DNA of 40,690 nucleotides from a virus, in the IMG/VR virus record IMGVR_UViG_3300010885_068508, positions 1 through 40,690 of that record. One strand, given 5' to 3'. How positions within the stretch are numbered: position 1 is the first letter of the stretch; every line of letters starts with the position of its first letter. Position numbers and translations under genes: made by a program. The notes beneath the pieces are model-generated. The model searched no databases and was not told the DNA's origin. It saw only the letters and a program-made list of their open reading frames with translations. This document shows, one piece after another, positions 13,876-23,019 of the stretch.

Positions 13876-16800
13876 TTAAATTTTAATAATCGGTATTGAA
13901 AAAGATAAAGAGTAATTAAAATTTTTCTCCGTATCAAAAGTAAAATTATAAACCAAATTATTTATTTGGGTTAAAGTGTAATTTTTATTTAATGAATACC
14001 CAGTAGTAGCTCTTTGATATGATGTAATATCCCCAACAACTAAATTAGAAATAGAAATAGTTTCAGAAGCAGTCTTTTTAACATATAAGTCAAAATTTCC
14101 TCCCTCATATGCAGGGGATATATTTAGATCTATATAAGTATTTATATCATCATTAATTGAATTAGGATCTCCTACCCCAAATTCAGATATTATATTGTCT
14201 AAAAAAACATTTTTTATACCTGAATTTAAAATATATCTTCTTAGGATTCTATCAAGTCTTATAATTCCAAAAACTCTATTAGAATCAGGAAAATACTGAT
14301 AGAAAATTTCTACATTCGGGAAAAGATTTTGATTCAACGATGAAAGATCCGTTCCGGATAAATAAGTTCCTCCGAATCCTATTCCGGTTCCCGTATTATC
14401 TTTATTAACATCCTGGATTTCTTTTACGTAAGAGCCCACGGTTGTATTTATAGAGCTAACCGAATTATTTCCATCAGTTCTAGAAATCTGAAGAACAGTA
14501 TAGTTATTAACATAAATCTCGAAAGGAGTTTTCATTATCTTAGATCCCATGAATGTTTTATACTCTTCCATCGATCTTGTTCCCGCAACCTTTGTAGAAA
14601 TTTCAGGTAAAGTAAATTTTTCATAATACCCAGGATCCCAGGATGAAGAAAATACATTAAAATCCTTTCTGGATATAGGGCTTTGACCCACTAATGGGTA
14701 TACACTTCCCTGTGGGAGGTTAGCACTTTTATCTAATATATTTGATCCTAAGTCAACCTTAGTAAAACAAAGGTTTCTTGATATTCCAAAATAATATTTG
14801 CCAGGAGCAAAATTACAATTTCTAAAAGAAAGATCTATAGAATTATCTCCTGTTACCGTATCATTTTTATCCCTATCGAAATGTAATATCTTTCTAAATA
14901 TAGGATCATATTTACCAGAATGTCTGGTAAGGCTAGAAGCTAAATTAGGATTTCTATCAGTTGTAAATGTATAAGAAGTAGGATCATTAGAACCCAATGT
15001 TTTTGGTCCGTTATATAAAGGGACAGGGATAGATCCCTCTGGCTTTAAAAGAAGATCTGGTCTTACAAAAGAGATTTCAAAAGAATCAGAGGTTTCTTTG
15101 GTAGAAGAAGAATCGGAATCCCAAGAATATGTTCTATATTTTATATAAGATGATCTTTTTTGTAGTTCTCCAAATATGTACCCTACTGATATTCTATTCA
15201 TTATAGCATCATAATAATTAGAACCCCCTTCTACTTGAAAAACTGGTTGGTTTTTATATATGCTGGAAGGTCCAACTGGGATTGTTGCAGGGGAAACAAA
15301 AGAGTATGGTATATTAAACGTATAGTCTGGGGTTGTTGTTATTCTTCCAAATTCTATAGAATTTGAATTTACTCCTATTGGCCAAGGGTAATTAAGACCC
15401 GTTGTTATAGTAGGAACATAGAAACTTAAAGGACCTGTTGATCCAGGAGAAGAGGTTGCACCTGAACTGTTAGGAGAAAAAGTTTTAGTTATTTCATCTC
15501 TTAAATCCGTATTATATTCCGGGTTTGTTATAGCATAAATAAATCCAGTAGGATCTATCGTATTAACTGAACTCCCTGAAGATAAAGAAAGATCAAGTCC
15601 TACACTTAATTTAATATCATCTATCGAATTAAATCCTTCTCCGTCGACAAGAGGATATGTTATCTTTTCTTTATCCGAAACAGTATACAGAAGAGTATAG
15701 TCTAAAATAGGGTTAGATCCGGTTCCACCTGTGTACCCAAGAGAAAGAGATTTTTGATCTTTAATAACTACATCTATAATAAAAACTATAAATTTCTGAG
15801 TCGTATTTTCAATAATTTCATACGTTACGGGAGATTGTATAATAGAAGAATCCTCTGGTATAGCTCTTAATATAGCTGAAAATTTATAATCTTGAAACCC
15901 TTTATATCCAGGAACATATCTATTAGAATCTTCTGGGTCATTCCCTGTTAGATCAGATCTCTTTTTTATCGTTATCTTTACCCCTCTAAAAAGAGTTTCG
16001 TAATACTCGGTTGCCTTATTATAAATCAGGGGAGTAAAAAGTTCTTTTGTGTAATTTTTTAAATCCCTAAAATCTAAAGGGTAATCAATAGGCTCCACCG
16101 TAAAATACGAGGGAAGATAAAGATTATTAGAAGAATTAGGATCTGCATCCTTAGAGTTAGCTAGATCTATAGAATAAGGTAAATAGCTATTTTGATCCCC
16201 CATATACTCGATAGGGAATTTTCTAGGGGGAGATTCTAATAAAAGCCATTCCTGAGTAAGGTATTTAGGATCTCTTTTATTTCTATCTACAGATGGCGAA
16301 AAATTAGTAGGGGTAAATGCAGGAGTAGAATTTAGTCTATATGAATTTCCTCTAGCGTCAGTTCCTGAGCTATAAACCCATTTATTAACAAAAGGAACTA
16401 CCCTAGAATAATTCGCAAACCTAGTATTGTAATTCTCTGAAAGGTAATCGTATTCTGTTTCTAACTTGCCGAAAGAAAATATTTGTTCTTTAGTATTTGT
16501 AGAAGGGGGTGTTCCCGGATTTAATTTTTGTATTCCGATGAATCCATTAAAAGTATCTAAATTCGGTTCATATCCTATATTGTTATATGTGGTAGCAAGA
16601 CTGTCGTATTTAACATTAGAATATTGGGCAGGAAAAACTACTACAGGGAAATTAGGATTTGGATTATATTCAGCATATGAGGTAATACCGATAACCCCGT
16701 TAAATGTAGATCCCGTATTAAAAATAGTTGAATTATAAAATACCTGCCCTTGTTTAATAAAATAAGTAATCCCGTCTTCTATGACACCTTCTCTGGAAGG

Positions 16801-19389
16801 CTGTATCTCGTAATATTTATAGGTTTCGGGAAAAGGGTTATAAGAATAATTAGAAGAAAAGAAATCAAAATCAAATTCTTTATAATCGAAAAAAGTAAAA
16901 ATCCCTACCTTTAAATCTGGGGTAGAATAAGTGTTAAAAGATTCATCAGATCCTAAATCTACCCTTGCATAATCGTCTTCGAATTCAACAACTAAATTAG
17001 TTAAAAATCCATTAAAAGAAATAACTTTTTTACTATCTTTATCTATATTAGGGGAATCAATATATCTGGTAACCCCTTTTATCTCATTAAATCCTCTTAG
17101 CGTTTTTATAAAATCCCCTAAAATTACTTGGTCAGTATATTTACTCTCGAATATTAATCTATTGTTTTTAGTTTTAGTTCCACCTACAAAATTAAAATTT
17201 TCATTTAATGACGAAGCATCGATTCCTTTTACGTTTAAATATCCTGAAGGGGAAAAAGTATAATATGGATCCCAAGAAAGGGAATCCAAAGGATTCGAAT
17301 TGAAATTCCCTACTAAAGGGGAAGGTATAGAAGAATTAGATTGGTAATATTTATCCAAATAGATAACAACATCACCTGGCGTATAAGAATCTGTATTATT
17401 CCATTCTTTTTTATAGATAGATTCAAAATTTAAATAATCATCAAAAACACTAACGAAGAAAGAAGAATTACCATACGTCCCCGTATTCTTCAACCTAACT
17501 GTCGTGTAGCCTTCATTAGATCCAGTGTCCCAGCTAGTAGCATTCAAATCATCCAATACATTAGAAAAGGCCCCAGAAATGTCGCTGGTGTCTCCTAAAT
17601 AGGCATTAAAATAATAGGAATCCCCAGAAGAATAATATGCTCCTTTTAGCCAAGGAAATATTGAAGAAAGATCTTTAGATTCTACAATATCGTATTTTCT
17701 AGGACCTTCTTTTTGTGATCCATTCGGCCAAAATATTTTAAATGTTAAAGTGGAAGGTAAATCATAAGGCTTTAAGAATTCTACATCTATATAGGATCTT
17801 CCTGCATCTTCGGGTTTGGTAGCTTTTATCGAAGCTGTCTTTTTACCTACCCCTGTAAAATCTAAAAGATCTAATTTAGTATCGTGTAGGGATAAAGACC
17901 CTGCAGTTGCTCCGGTAGAACCAGTGGCACCAAAAGAAAGTGAATTATAATCGTACGGACCAAAGAAATTCGGGGATGCGATATCATTAGAATTGTAGGT
18001 TTCTGATCTTTTTAAGCTGTAAAAATTTTCATTTTTATCAGTTAAATAAAATAATTTATATGGGTCATTTAGGTTAACGTCATTAGATCCAGGCATAAAC
18101 CCTGAGGAATTCTCATAAAAGAATTTAATTCCTGAGGTTGCTCCTAAACTAGAATTTTCCGTATTGTAATAGTATCCAACATTATTTCTATTAGGTTTTG
18201 GTAAATTTTCATTTCCTGGAAGATCTTTGAATTCATAATAAAAATTTCCATTGCTTCTAAGAGATGCTATGTCGTTTCTCGAAACATACATTCCAAAATA
18301 TCTATTTACGGTATAAAGATCCGAATCCTCGTCATCAAATAGAAATTCTAGATTTAGTAGATTAGGGCATATTACTCCATTTCTGGAGAAACCAGAGGTA
18401 ACGTAATCTTCTAGATCTATCATAGAATCTGAATCTGCAGATCTTAAATAATCATATAATATTTCACCTTTAGATGTAAAAACCCCATTTTTTATATCAA
18501 CACCATTCCAATATGAATATCCATTAGGAGACCAATTTATATCTATAGGGGATTTAGAAAAATTATTATTGTTGATTATAGATCTTATATAATCCCCTAT
18601 TAGTGTATTTTCTCTTAAATCAAATGTTTTGATTGCAGTAGCATTGGGTAAGATCTTATCTTTAAACGTATTTTCTACGTCGTTAACTTTATCCAGGTTT
18701 AAAAGTTCATTAAATATTACAACTTTTCCTGATCCCTCTATAGAAGAATAAGAATTATAGGATAAACTTCCCTCGAATATAGATCCTCCAGAATAATAAA
18801 TATCGTTCCCCAAAGGATCTACACCGTATTTTATTTTATAATCCGGAAGATTAGTAGAAGGATTTATATAGGTGCTATTATAATCCGCTATAACCTTATA
18901 AAAAGTCCCACCATTTATAGTAGTTACATTTTCTGTATAGGTGTAGCTTAAAGGGCCAGGAATTTTAAATATAACGAAAAAATCTGGTAATTCATCTTTT
19001 ATCCAAAGGGGAGAAAAATAGCTAAAAGCTTCTGGGTAATTTGGATCTATGAAAAGAGAAGCTCCGCTACCATAAAAGAAATCATACTGTCCAGCATAAT
19101 TCGTAGAGGTTTTGGTCTCCCCGTTAGTTTTTTTTGCTACTTCGAATATAGATTCTATAGGGGTTTGTCCCTGCTGAAAAAAATTATAGACATCTACATT
19201 AAACGTATTTTTTCCAGTTACGTTAAATTTTTTGAAATTTTTTGAACTTAATGTTGTATTTGCAGAAAAGCTATTAAAAGAAACAGCTCCTTTCGAATCT
19301 ACAGTTATTTTTAAATTCCCTGTGATTTTTGGGTTTGTTCTTAGAACAGAGAAAGAAGAATTATAATCAAATAATTTTGGTTCTACCAT
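13876..19389 (-). CDS. Giant virion structural protein, 1837 residues (unassigned)
   Basis: This is the longest gene of the window. The protein is rich in Tyr, Phe, Asn, Ser and Asp, apparently all beta with no long helix or membrane segment, and has no enzyme motif I recognise. Short Gly-Ala-Thr-Gly linkers occur (for example GATGSTGATAG at about 485-495, and another group near 1315-1330), suggesting several beta domains joined by flexible links. Segments such as YPEAFSYFSPLWIKDELPDFFVIFK near residue 120 look like a conserved domain of large phage baseplate-associated proteins, but I cannot name it. It sits between the 1201-residue gene and the collagen-like fibers, so an outer-baseplate or fiber-anchoring role is the best guess. 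Confidence 0.6.
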   Translation of the reverse strand: MVEPKLFDYNSSFSVLRTNPKITGNLKITVDSKGAVSFNSFSANTTLSSKNFKKFNVTGKNTFNVDVYNFFQQGQTPIESIFEVAKKTNGETKTSTNYAGQYDFFYGSGASLFIDPNYPEAFSYFSPLWIKDELPDFFVIFKIPGPLSYTYTENVTTINGGTFYKVIADYNSTYINPSTNLPDYKIKYGVDPLGNDIYYSGGSIFEGSLSYNSYSSIEGSGKVVIFNELLNLDKVNDVENTFKDKILPNATAIKTFDLRENTLIGDYIRSIINNNNFSKSPIDINWSPNGYSYWNGVDIKNGVFTSKGEILYDYLRSADSDSMIDLEDYVTSGFSRNGVICPNLLNLEFLFDDEDSDLYTVNRYFGMYVSRNDIASLRSNGNFYYEFKDLPGNENLPKPNRNNVGYYYNTENSSLGATSGIKFFYENSSGFMPGSNDVNLNDPYKLFYLTDKNENFYSLKRSETYNSNDIASPNFFGPYDYNSLSFGATGSTGATAGSLSLHDTKLDLLDFTGVGKKTASIKATKPEDAGRSYIDVEFLKPYDLPSTLTFKIFWPNGSQKEGPRKYDIVESKDLSSIFPWLKGAYYSSGDSYYFNAYLGDTSDISGAFSNVLDDLNATSWDTGSNEGYTTVRLKNTGTYGNSSFFVSVFDDYLNFESIYKKEWNNTDSYTPGDVVIYLDKYYQSNSSIPSPLVGNFNSNPLDSLSWDPYYTFSPSGYLNVKGIDASSLNENFNFVGGTKTKNNRLIFESKYTDQVILGDFIKTLRGFNEIKGVTRYIDSPNIDKDSKKVISFNGFLTNLVVEFEDDYARVDLGSDESFNTYSTPDLKVGIFTFFDYKEFDFDFFSSNYSYNPFPETYKYYEIQPSREGVIEDGITYFIKQGQVFYNSTIFNTGSTFNGVIGITSYAEYNPNPNFPVVVFPAQYSNVKYDSLATTYNNIGYEPNLDTFNGFIGIQKLNPGTPPSTNTKEQIFSFGKLETEYDYLSENYNTRFANYSRVVPFVNKWVYSSGTDARGNSYRLNSTPAFTPTNFSPSVDRNKRDPKYLTQEWLLLESPPRKFPIEYMGDQNSYLPYSIDLANSKDADPNSSNNLYLPSYFTVEPIDYPLDFRDLKNYTKELFTPLIYNKATEYYETLFRGVKITIKKRSDLTGNDPEDSNRYVPGYKGFQDYKFSAILRAIPEDSSIIQSPVTYEIIENTTQKFIVFIIDVVIKDQKSLSLGYTGGTGSNPILDYTLLYTVSDKEKITYPLVDGEGFNSIDDIKLSVGLDLSLSSGSSVNTIDPTGFIYAITNPEYNTDLRDEITKTFSPNSSGATSSPGSTGPLSFYVPTITTGLNYPWPIGVNSNSIEFGRITTTPDYTFNIPYSFVSPATIPVGPSSIYKNQPVFQVEGGSNYYDAIMNRISVGYIFGELQKRSSYIKYRTYSWDSDSSSTKETSDSFEISFVRPDLLLKPEGSIPVPLYNGPKTLGSNDPTSYTFTTDRNPNLASSLTRHSGKYDPIFRKILHFDRDKNDTVTGDNSIDLSFRNCNFAPGKYYFGISRNLCFTKVDLGSNILDKSANLPQGSVYPLVGQSPISRKDFNVFSSSWDPGYYEKFTLPEISTKVAGTRSMEEYKTFMGSKIMKTPFEIYVNNYTVLQISRTDGNNSVSSINTTVGSYVKEIQDVNKDNTGTGIGFGGTYLSGTDLSSLNQNLFPNVEIFYQYFPDSNRVFGIIRLDRILRRYILNSGIKNVFLDNIISEFGVGDPNSINDDINTYIDLNISPAYEGGNFDLYVKKTASETISISNLVVGDITSYQRATTGYSLNKNYTLTQINNLVYNFTFDTEKNFNYSLSFSIPIIKI

Positions 19390-19409
19390 TACGATATTTT
19401 TATATTTTT

Positions 19410-22400
19410 TTAAGATCTACTAACAACTGCACTATCGAAATTAGGAGCTACTAATGTTTCATTTTTATACGATCCTGTAACTTGTACGTCAAAAGAAAAT
19501 ATATCCTCATTTTTAATTTGAATATCTATTCCTAATTTTTTAGTGTATGTTATGTTAGAAAGATTTCCTGATTTTCTAAATCCTCCAACGTAACCTAATT
19601 TATCAACTGCTCTGAATTGGAAAACTAAAGGAACGTTTATAGCATTAATTTCCCCGCTTTCTAAATAAACTGTAGAAAGAGCACTTCTACCAGGGACTTG
19701 AAGAAAAGCTGAATCGACAGGACTTAGGAATAGATAAGCTCCACAAGAGTATTTACCTATTAGATATTCGTCATTTGCAGAAAATCCTAATTTATCAGAA
19801 TACATTCGGTCTTCGAGTCCTGCAGTTGGCCCTGTTGCAAATGTTATAGGATCTCTATAACCTTGTTGAACCGCATAGTCAGGAAGAGATGTATCCCCCC
19901 AGAAAGTTTGGGTATGTCTGAAAGGAGGGTAAACTTTGGTGTCCACTGAATAAGGTAATACCAAATCGGAATACGTATTGTAGCTATAAGCAGCTCCTAT
20001 CTGAACCAGATAAGGATGACTTGGGGATATACAGAATTCAGAAATAAATCCCCCGCCGGCAGGAGTTCCGCCTGTGGTACCCGAGAAAGTTCCCGCCCAA
20101 ACACCAGATGCAGTAGCACCAGATGCAACGGTAGGGGTATTTGCAGGGTCATAAGGGGTAAGTATTGTTCCATTTTGTGGATATGTACCAGAAACAGTAA
20201 AATTGGTCTGAACCGATCCATCATATGCATATGTAGAATTATACAATGAAGTAAATGAACCTGGAATAACAGGGGCTGCCGGACTGTTCCCAGCAGGTGT
20301 ATTCGTGGAAACGTTATTATCTACTGCACAATATAAAATTTCGTTAAGCCCTACACTTTTATATCTAGGATAAAGAAATTGGGAATAAGATCCAGAGGAA
20401 GCAAAGGGTGAAACTTGTCTAAAATATGTATTATCTTCTACCCCGCTTGATGTAAGAGAACTTATAGAAATAGGACATTGTCCATATCTTAGATTCTCGT
20501 TATACCCAACTGGAGAAGTAGATGTAACTACATTAGGTGCTTTAATTCCTAATCCCCCAGGTATAGTAGAAGCTAATTCTACTGCAGTGGTTTGGGAATT
20601 ATAAAGTTGTATATTATAAGTGGTTGATGCAATCTTACCAGCATCTGTTAATAGAGGATTACTGAATATTCCATCGTAAAATCCAGCATTAAGACTAACT
20701 AAAGATCCTCTTGTTACCTTAATCTTTTGGTTTAAAGAATCTACTATGTAAATTTCAAGAATTCCTTTGGTGTTAGTAATCTGTGATTTAAGTATCTCTA
20801 TTTGATTTTGAAGATCTGTTACTTTTTCGAATAGACTTATAACAGATCCAGATCCAGTATAAAATCCACTTGCTATATGAGTAGAATTGTGATAATAAGT
20901 AATATTTCCATCGGTGAATTGTTCAGATAAATGCTGAGGTAATCCTTGAGAGTTTAAGGTCTGTTGAACCTTAACAACTGCAGAATCTTCATTATTTTTT
21001 AATAGAGTATCTGAAGCCCCGTTTACATTAAGACTATCCGGGAAATTTATAACAACAGAAGGAGAAAATTCAGAGGTCAACGGGTTTTGAGGCCATCCTG
21101 CCTCGGAAATAGAAGCTATTTGGATTTCAACTTTTTCCCCTTTTGTTATTGGTATATCTAATTGATTTATGTTTACCGAATTTGCATTAGAAGGATCTTC
21201 CGTTGCCCACACATATATTCCTTTTATTGGATCATAAACTTTTTTTCTCTCCGGGGTTTTAGATTCTACCCAGTTAGAAAAAGCTGCATTTTTCTTAAGA
21301 CCGTCTTTGTCAGTATATTCTATTTGATCAGAAGGCTGAGAAGAACCAGAATCAGAAAGGTATCTGTATCTAATTATGAATTGGATAACCTCTTGTTTGG
21401 TTGTCCCGTTAACCACTGGGTCTGGAATAGGCCAAAACCCTCTAACTCTATATTTAGGTTTTTCTAAAAGCTGGGGGACATCTTTAGTTAAAGTAGAAAC
21501 CTCGCTAACTAAAGAAGCATAAAGTTCTGATTTATTAGATCTTTCAGAAGTTAATGATTTAATATTATTCTCTAAAGAAGATTTTTGATCCGTAAATGTA
21601 GAAAAAGTAGATCCTATTCCTCCAGCAGTTCCCGAATTTAAATTGTTTACCTGTAATTTAGTTTGTTGTAAAGCTTGATCTATAGAATCTATTTCACTTT
21701 TTATCGAGGTCTTAAGTTTTAATTTATCGTCAATACTTTTAATAGAAGTGGAATCGGTAACCTGTTTATTTATTTGAACTACTTTAAATGAATCTGTTGT
21801 TACCGTAGGTATATTAGGGATTAATCCTTCTAATGCAGTAACAGTGTTTTCTTTAGCAAGTCCTATAAAAAGTTTACCAAAATCGGAAACGCTATCCTTA
21901 TAATAAGTCGAAAGATTAACTACGGATCCGTCTGTTGTGGTTGTTTCTAACTCGCTAGACCAAAAGGAAACTCCGGTAGACCAAGTAGCAGAAACGATAT
22001 TAAAATCATCATCTATACTCTTAAAGAATATTCCTTGTCTTTCGTCATTTCCTACATTAACATCTGCAAATCTATTTCCGAAATCTGCCATTGCAATAGA
22101 AAGAGAATTACTTCCTAAAAGTACAGGTTGATACCCGGAAACTCTTTCTAATTGAACCGTAGAATCTGAAATATTTACAGAGGTAATCTTATATCTTGTT
22201 CCGTCCGGTGTAGATAAAGTATCCCCATTTTTTAAAGTTTCCCCGTTGGTAACAGATCCCGTGGAATCTGTATAATTTAAATCGGTAAGCTTATAATTTC
22301 TAACGGTAACCTGAAAAGTATTTCCTTGTGAATCTTTTTGATTTACAACATCGTCTATAAAATTTAAGACCCCAAAAGTTCCAACATACCTTATAGTCTT

Positions 22401-23015
22401 AAGAGGAAGATTTATTATATCTTCGTCTGTAAAATAGGATATCCCATATCCCTCTAAAGCAGCGATAAATCCATCGTGGCTTATATCATTTTTACCTTTT
22501 AGATTAAGATCAAAAAAGTTTTTTTGATTTTCGGTTTCAGTGTTTGCTATAATTCTTTTAATAACTATCCTATCGGAATTTTCCGGTATTTTCCCAGTTA
22601 CATCTACACTAACATATAAAAGTGGACTTAAGAAGCTCTCAAAAAACCAATTATCTTTTACCTTAAATGAGCTTGGGACCTGAAGTTCAGATGGACTTGT
22701 TGGTTCCTTCAGTGTTTTAGATTTATACACTTGTGAATAGGTGCCATCAGAATTTCTTACAGTAGCTGAATTCTCATCTAAGCCAGCTAAAGATTTTACA
22801 TTACTATTCAATCTTTGGATTTCCCCGCTCATATACCCATAAGAAGGTATATTTACTGTTGTTGGTAATCCTTTCTCGTCTAATATTTGTATAGTAACAG
22901 TTTCGTTGGTAGAGGTCGCAACCTCGTTTAACCCGTTTATTATTTCTAATGAATTAGATTGTAGTCTTAAAAACTGAGCTATTAAAGAACTTATACTATT
23001 ATTTGTACCTGCCAT
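19410..23015 (-). CDS. Giant virion structural protein, 1201 residues, with coiled coils
   Basis: The N-terminal helix (SSLIAQFLRLQSNSLEIING) is followed by a beta-rich part. A clear coiled coil spans about 425-520 (SIKSEIDSIDQALQQTKLQV through the next heptads). Then comes a fibronectin-type-III-like stretch (about 525-660, with QFIIRYRYLSD and KVEIQIASISEAG), a second short coiled coil near 725-745 (EKVTDLQNQIEILKSQI), and a Ser/Thr/Gly-rich C-terminal half. Alternation of coils and beta domains is usual for trimeric fiber or wedge-peripheral proteins such as T4 gp10. I cannot show homology to any of them. The gene follows the 733-residue gene by 4 bases. Confidence 0.6.
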   Translation of the reverse strand: MAGTNNSISSLIAQFLRLQSNSLEIINGLNEVATSTNETVTIQILDEKGLPTTVNIPSYGYMSGEIQRLNSNVKSLAGLDENSATVRNSDGTYSQVYKSKTLKEPTSPSELQVPSSFKVKDNWFFESFLSPLLYVSVDVTGKIPENSDRIVIKRIIANTETENQKNFFDLNLKGKNDISHDGFIAALEGYGISYFTDEDIINLPLKTIRYVGTFGVLNFIDDVVNQKDSQGNTFQVTVRNYKLTDLNYTDSTGSVTNGETLKNGDTLSTPDGTRYKITSVNISDSTVQLERVSGYQPVLLGSNSLSIAMADFGNRFADVNVGNDERQGIFFKSIDDDFNIVSATWSTGVSFWSSELETTTTDGSVVNLSTYYKDSVSDFGKLFIGLAKENTVTALEGLIPNIPTVTTDSFKVVQINKQVTDSTSIKSIDDKLKLKTSIKSEIDSIDQALQQTKLQVNNLNSGTAGGIGSTFSTFTDQKSSLENNIKSLTSERSNKSELYASLVSEVSTLTKDVPQLLEKPKYRVRGFWPIPDPVVNGTTKQEVIQFIIRYRYLSDSGSSQPSDQIEYTDKDGLKKNAAFSNWVESKTPERKKVYDPIKGIYVWATEDPSNANSVNINQLDIPITKGEKVEIQIASISEAGWPQNPLTSEFSPSVVINFPDSLNVNGASDTLLKNNEDSAVVKVQQTLNSQGLPQHLSEQFTDGNITYYHNSTHIASGFYTGSGSVISLFEKVTDLQNQIEILKSQITNTKGILEIYIVDSLNQKIKVTRGSLVSLNAGFYDGIFSNPLLTDAGKIASTTYNIQLYNSQTTAVELASTIPGGLGIKAPNVVTSTSPVGYNENLRYGQCPISISSLTSSGVEDNTYFRQVSPFASSGSYSQFLYPRYKSVGLNEILYCAVDNNVSTNTPAGNSPAAPVIPGSFTSLYNSTYAYDGSVQTNFTVSGTYPQNGTILTPYDPANTPTVASGATASGVWAGTFSGTTGGTPAGGGFISEFCISPSHPYLVQIGAAYSYNTYSDLVLPYSVDTKVYPPFRHTQTFWGDTSLPDYAVQQGYRDPITFATGPTAGLEDRMYSDKLGFSANDEYLIGKYSCGAYLFLSPVDSAFLQVPGRSALSTVYLESGEINAINVPLVFQFRAVDKLGYVGGFRKSGNLSNITYTKKLGIDIQIKNEDIFSFDVQVTGSYKNETLVAPNFDSAVVSRS

Positions 23016-23019
23016 TTTT

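Noticed and set aside
19997-20230. Minus-strand 77-codon frame inside the 1201-residue gene
   Set aside because: It overlaps fully a long gene in another frame and has no independent support.
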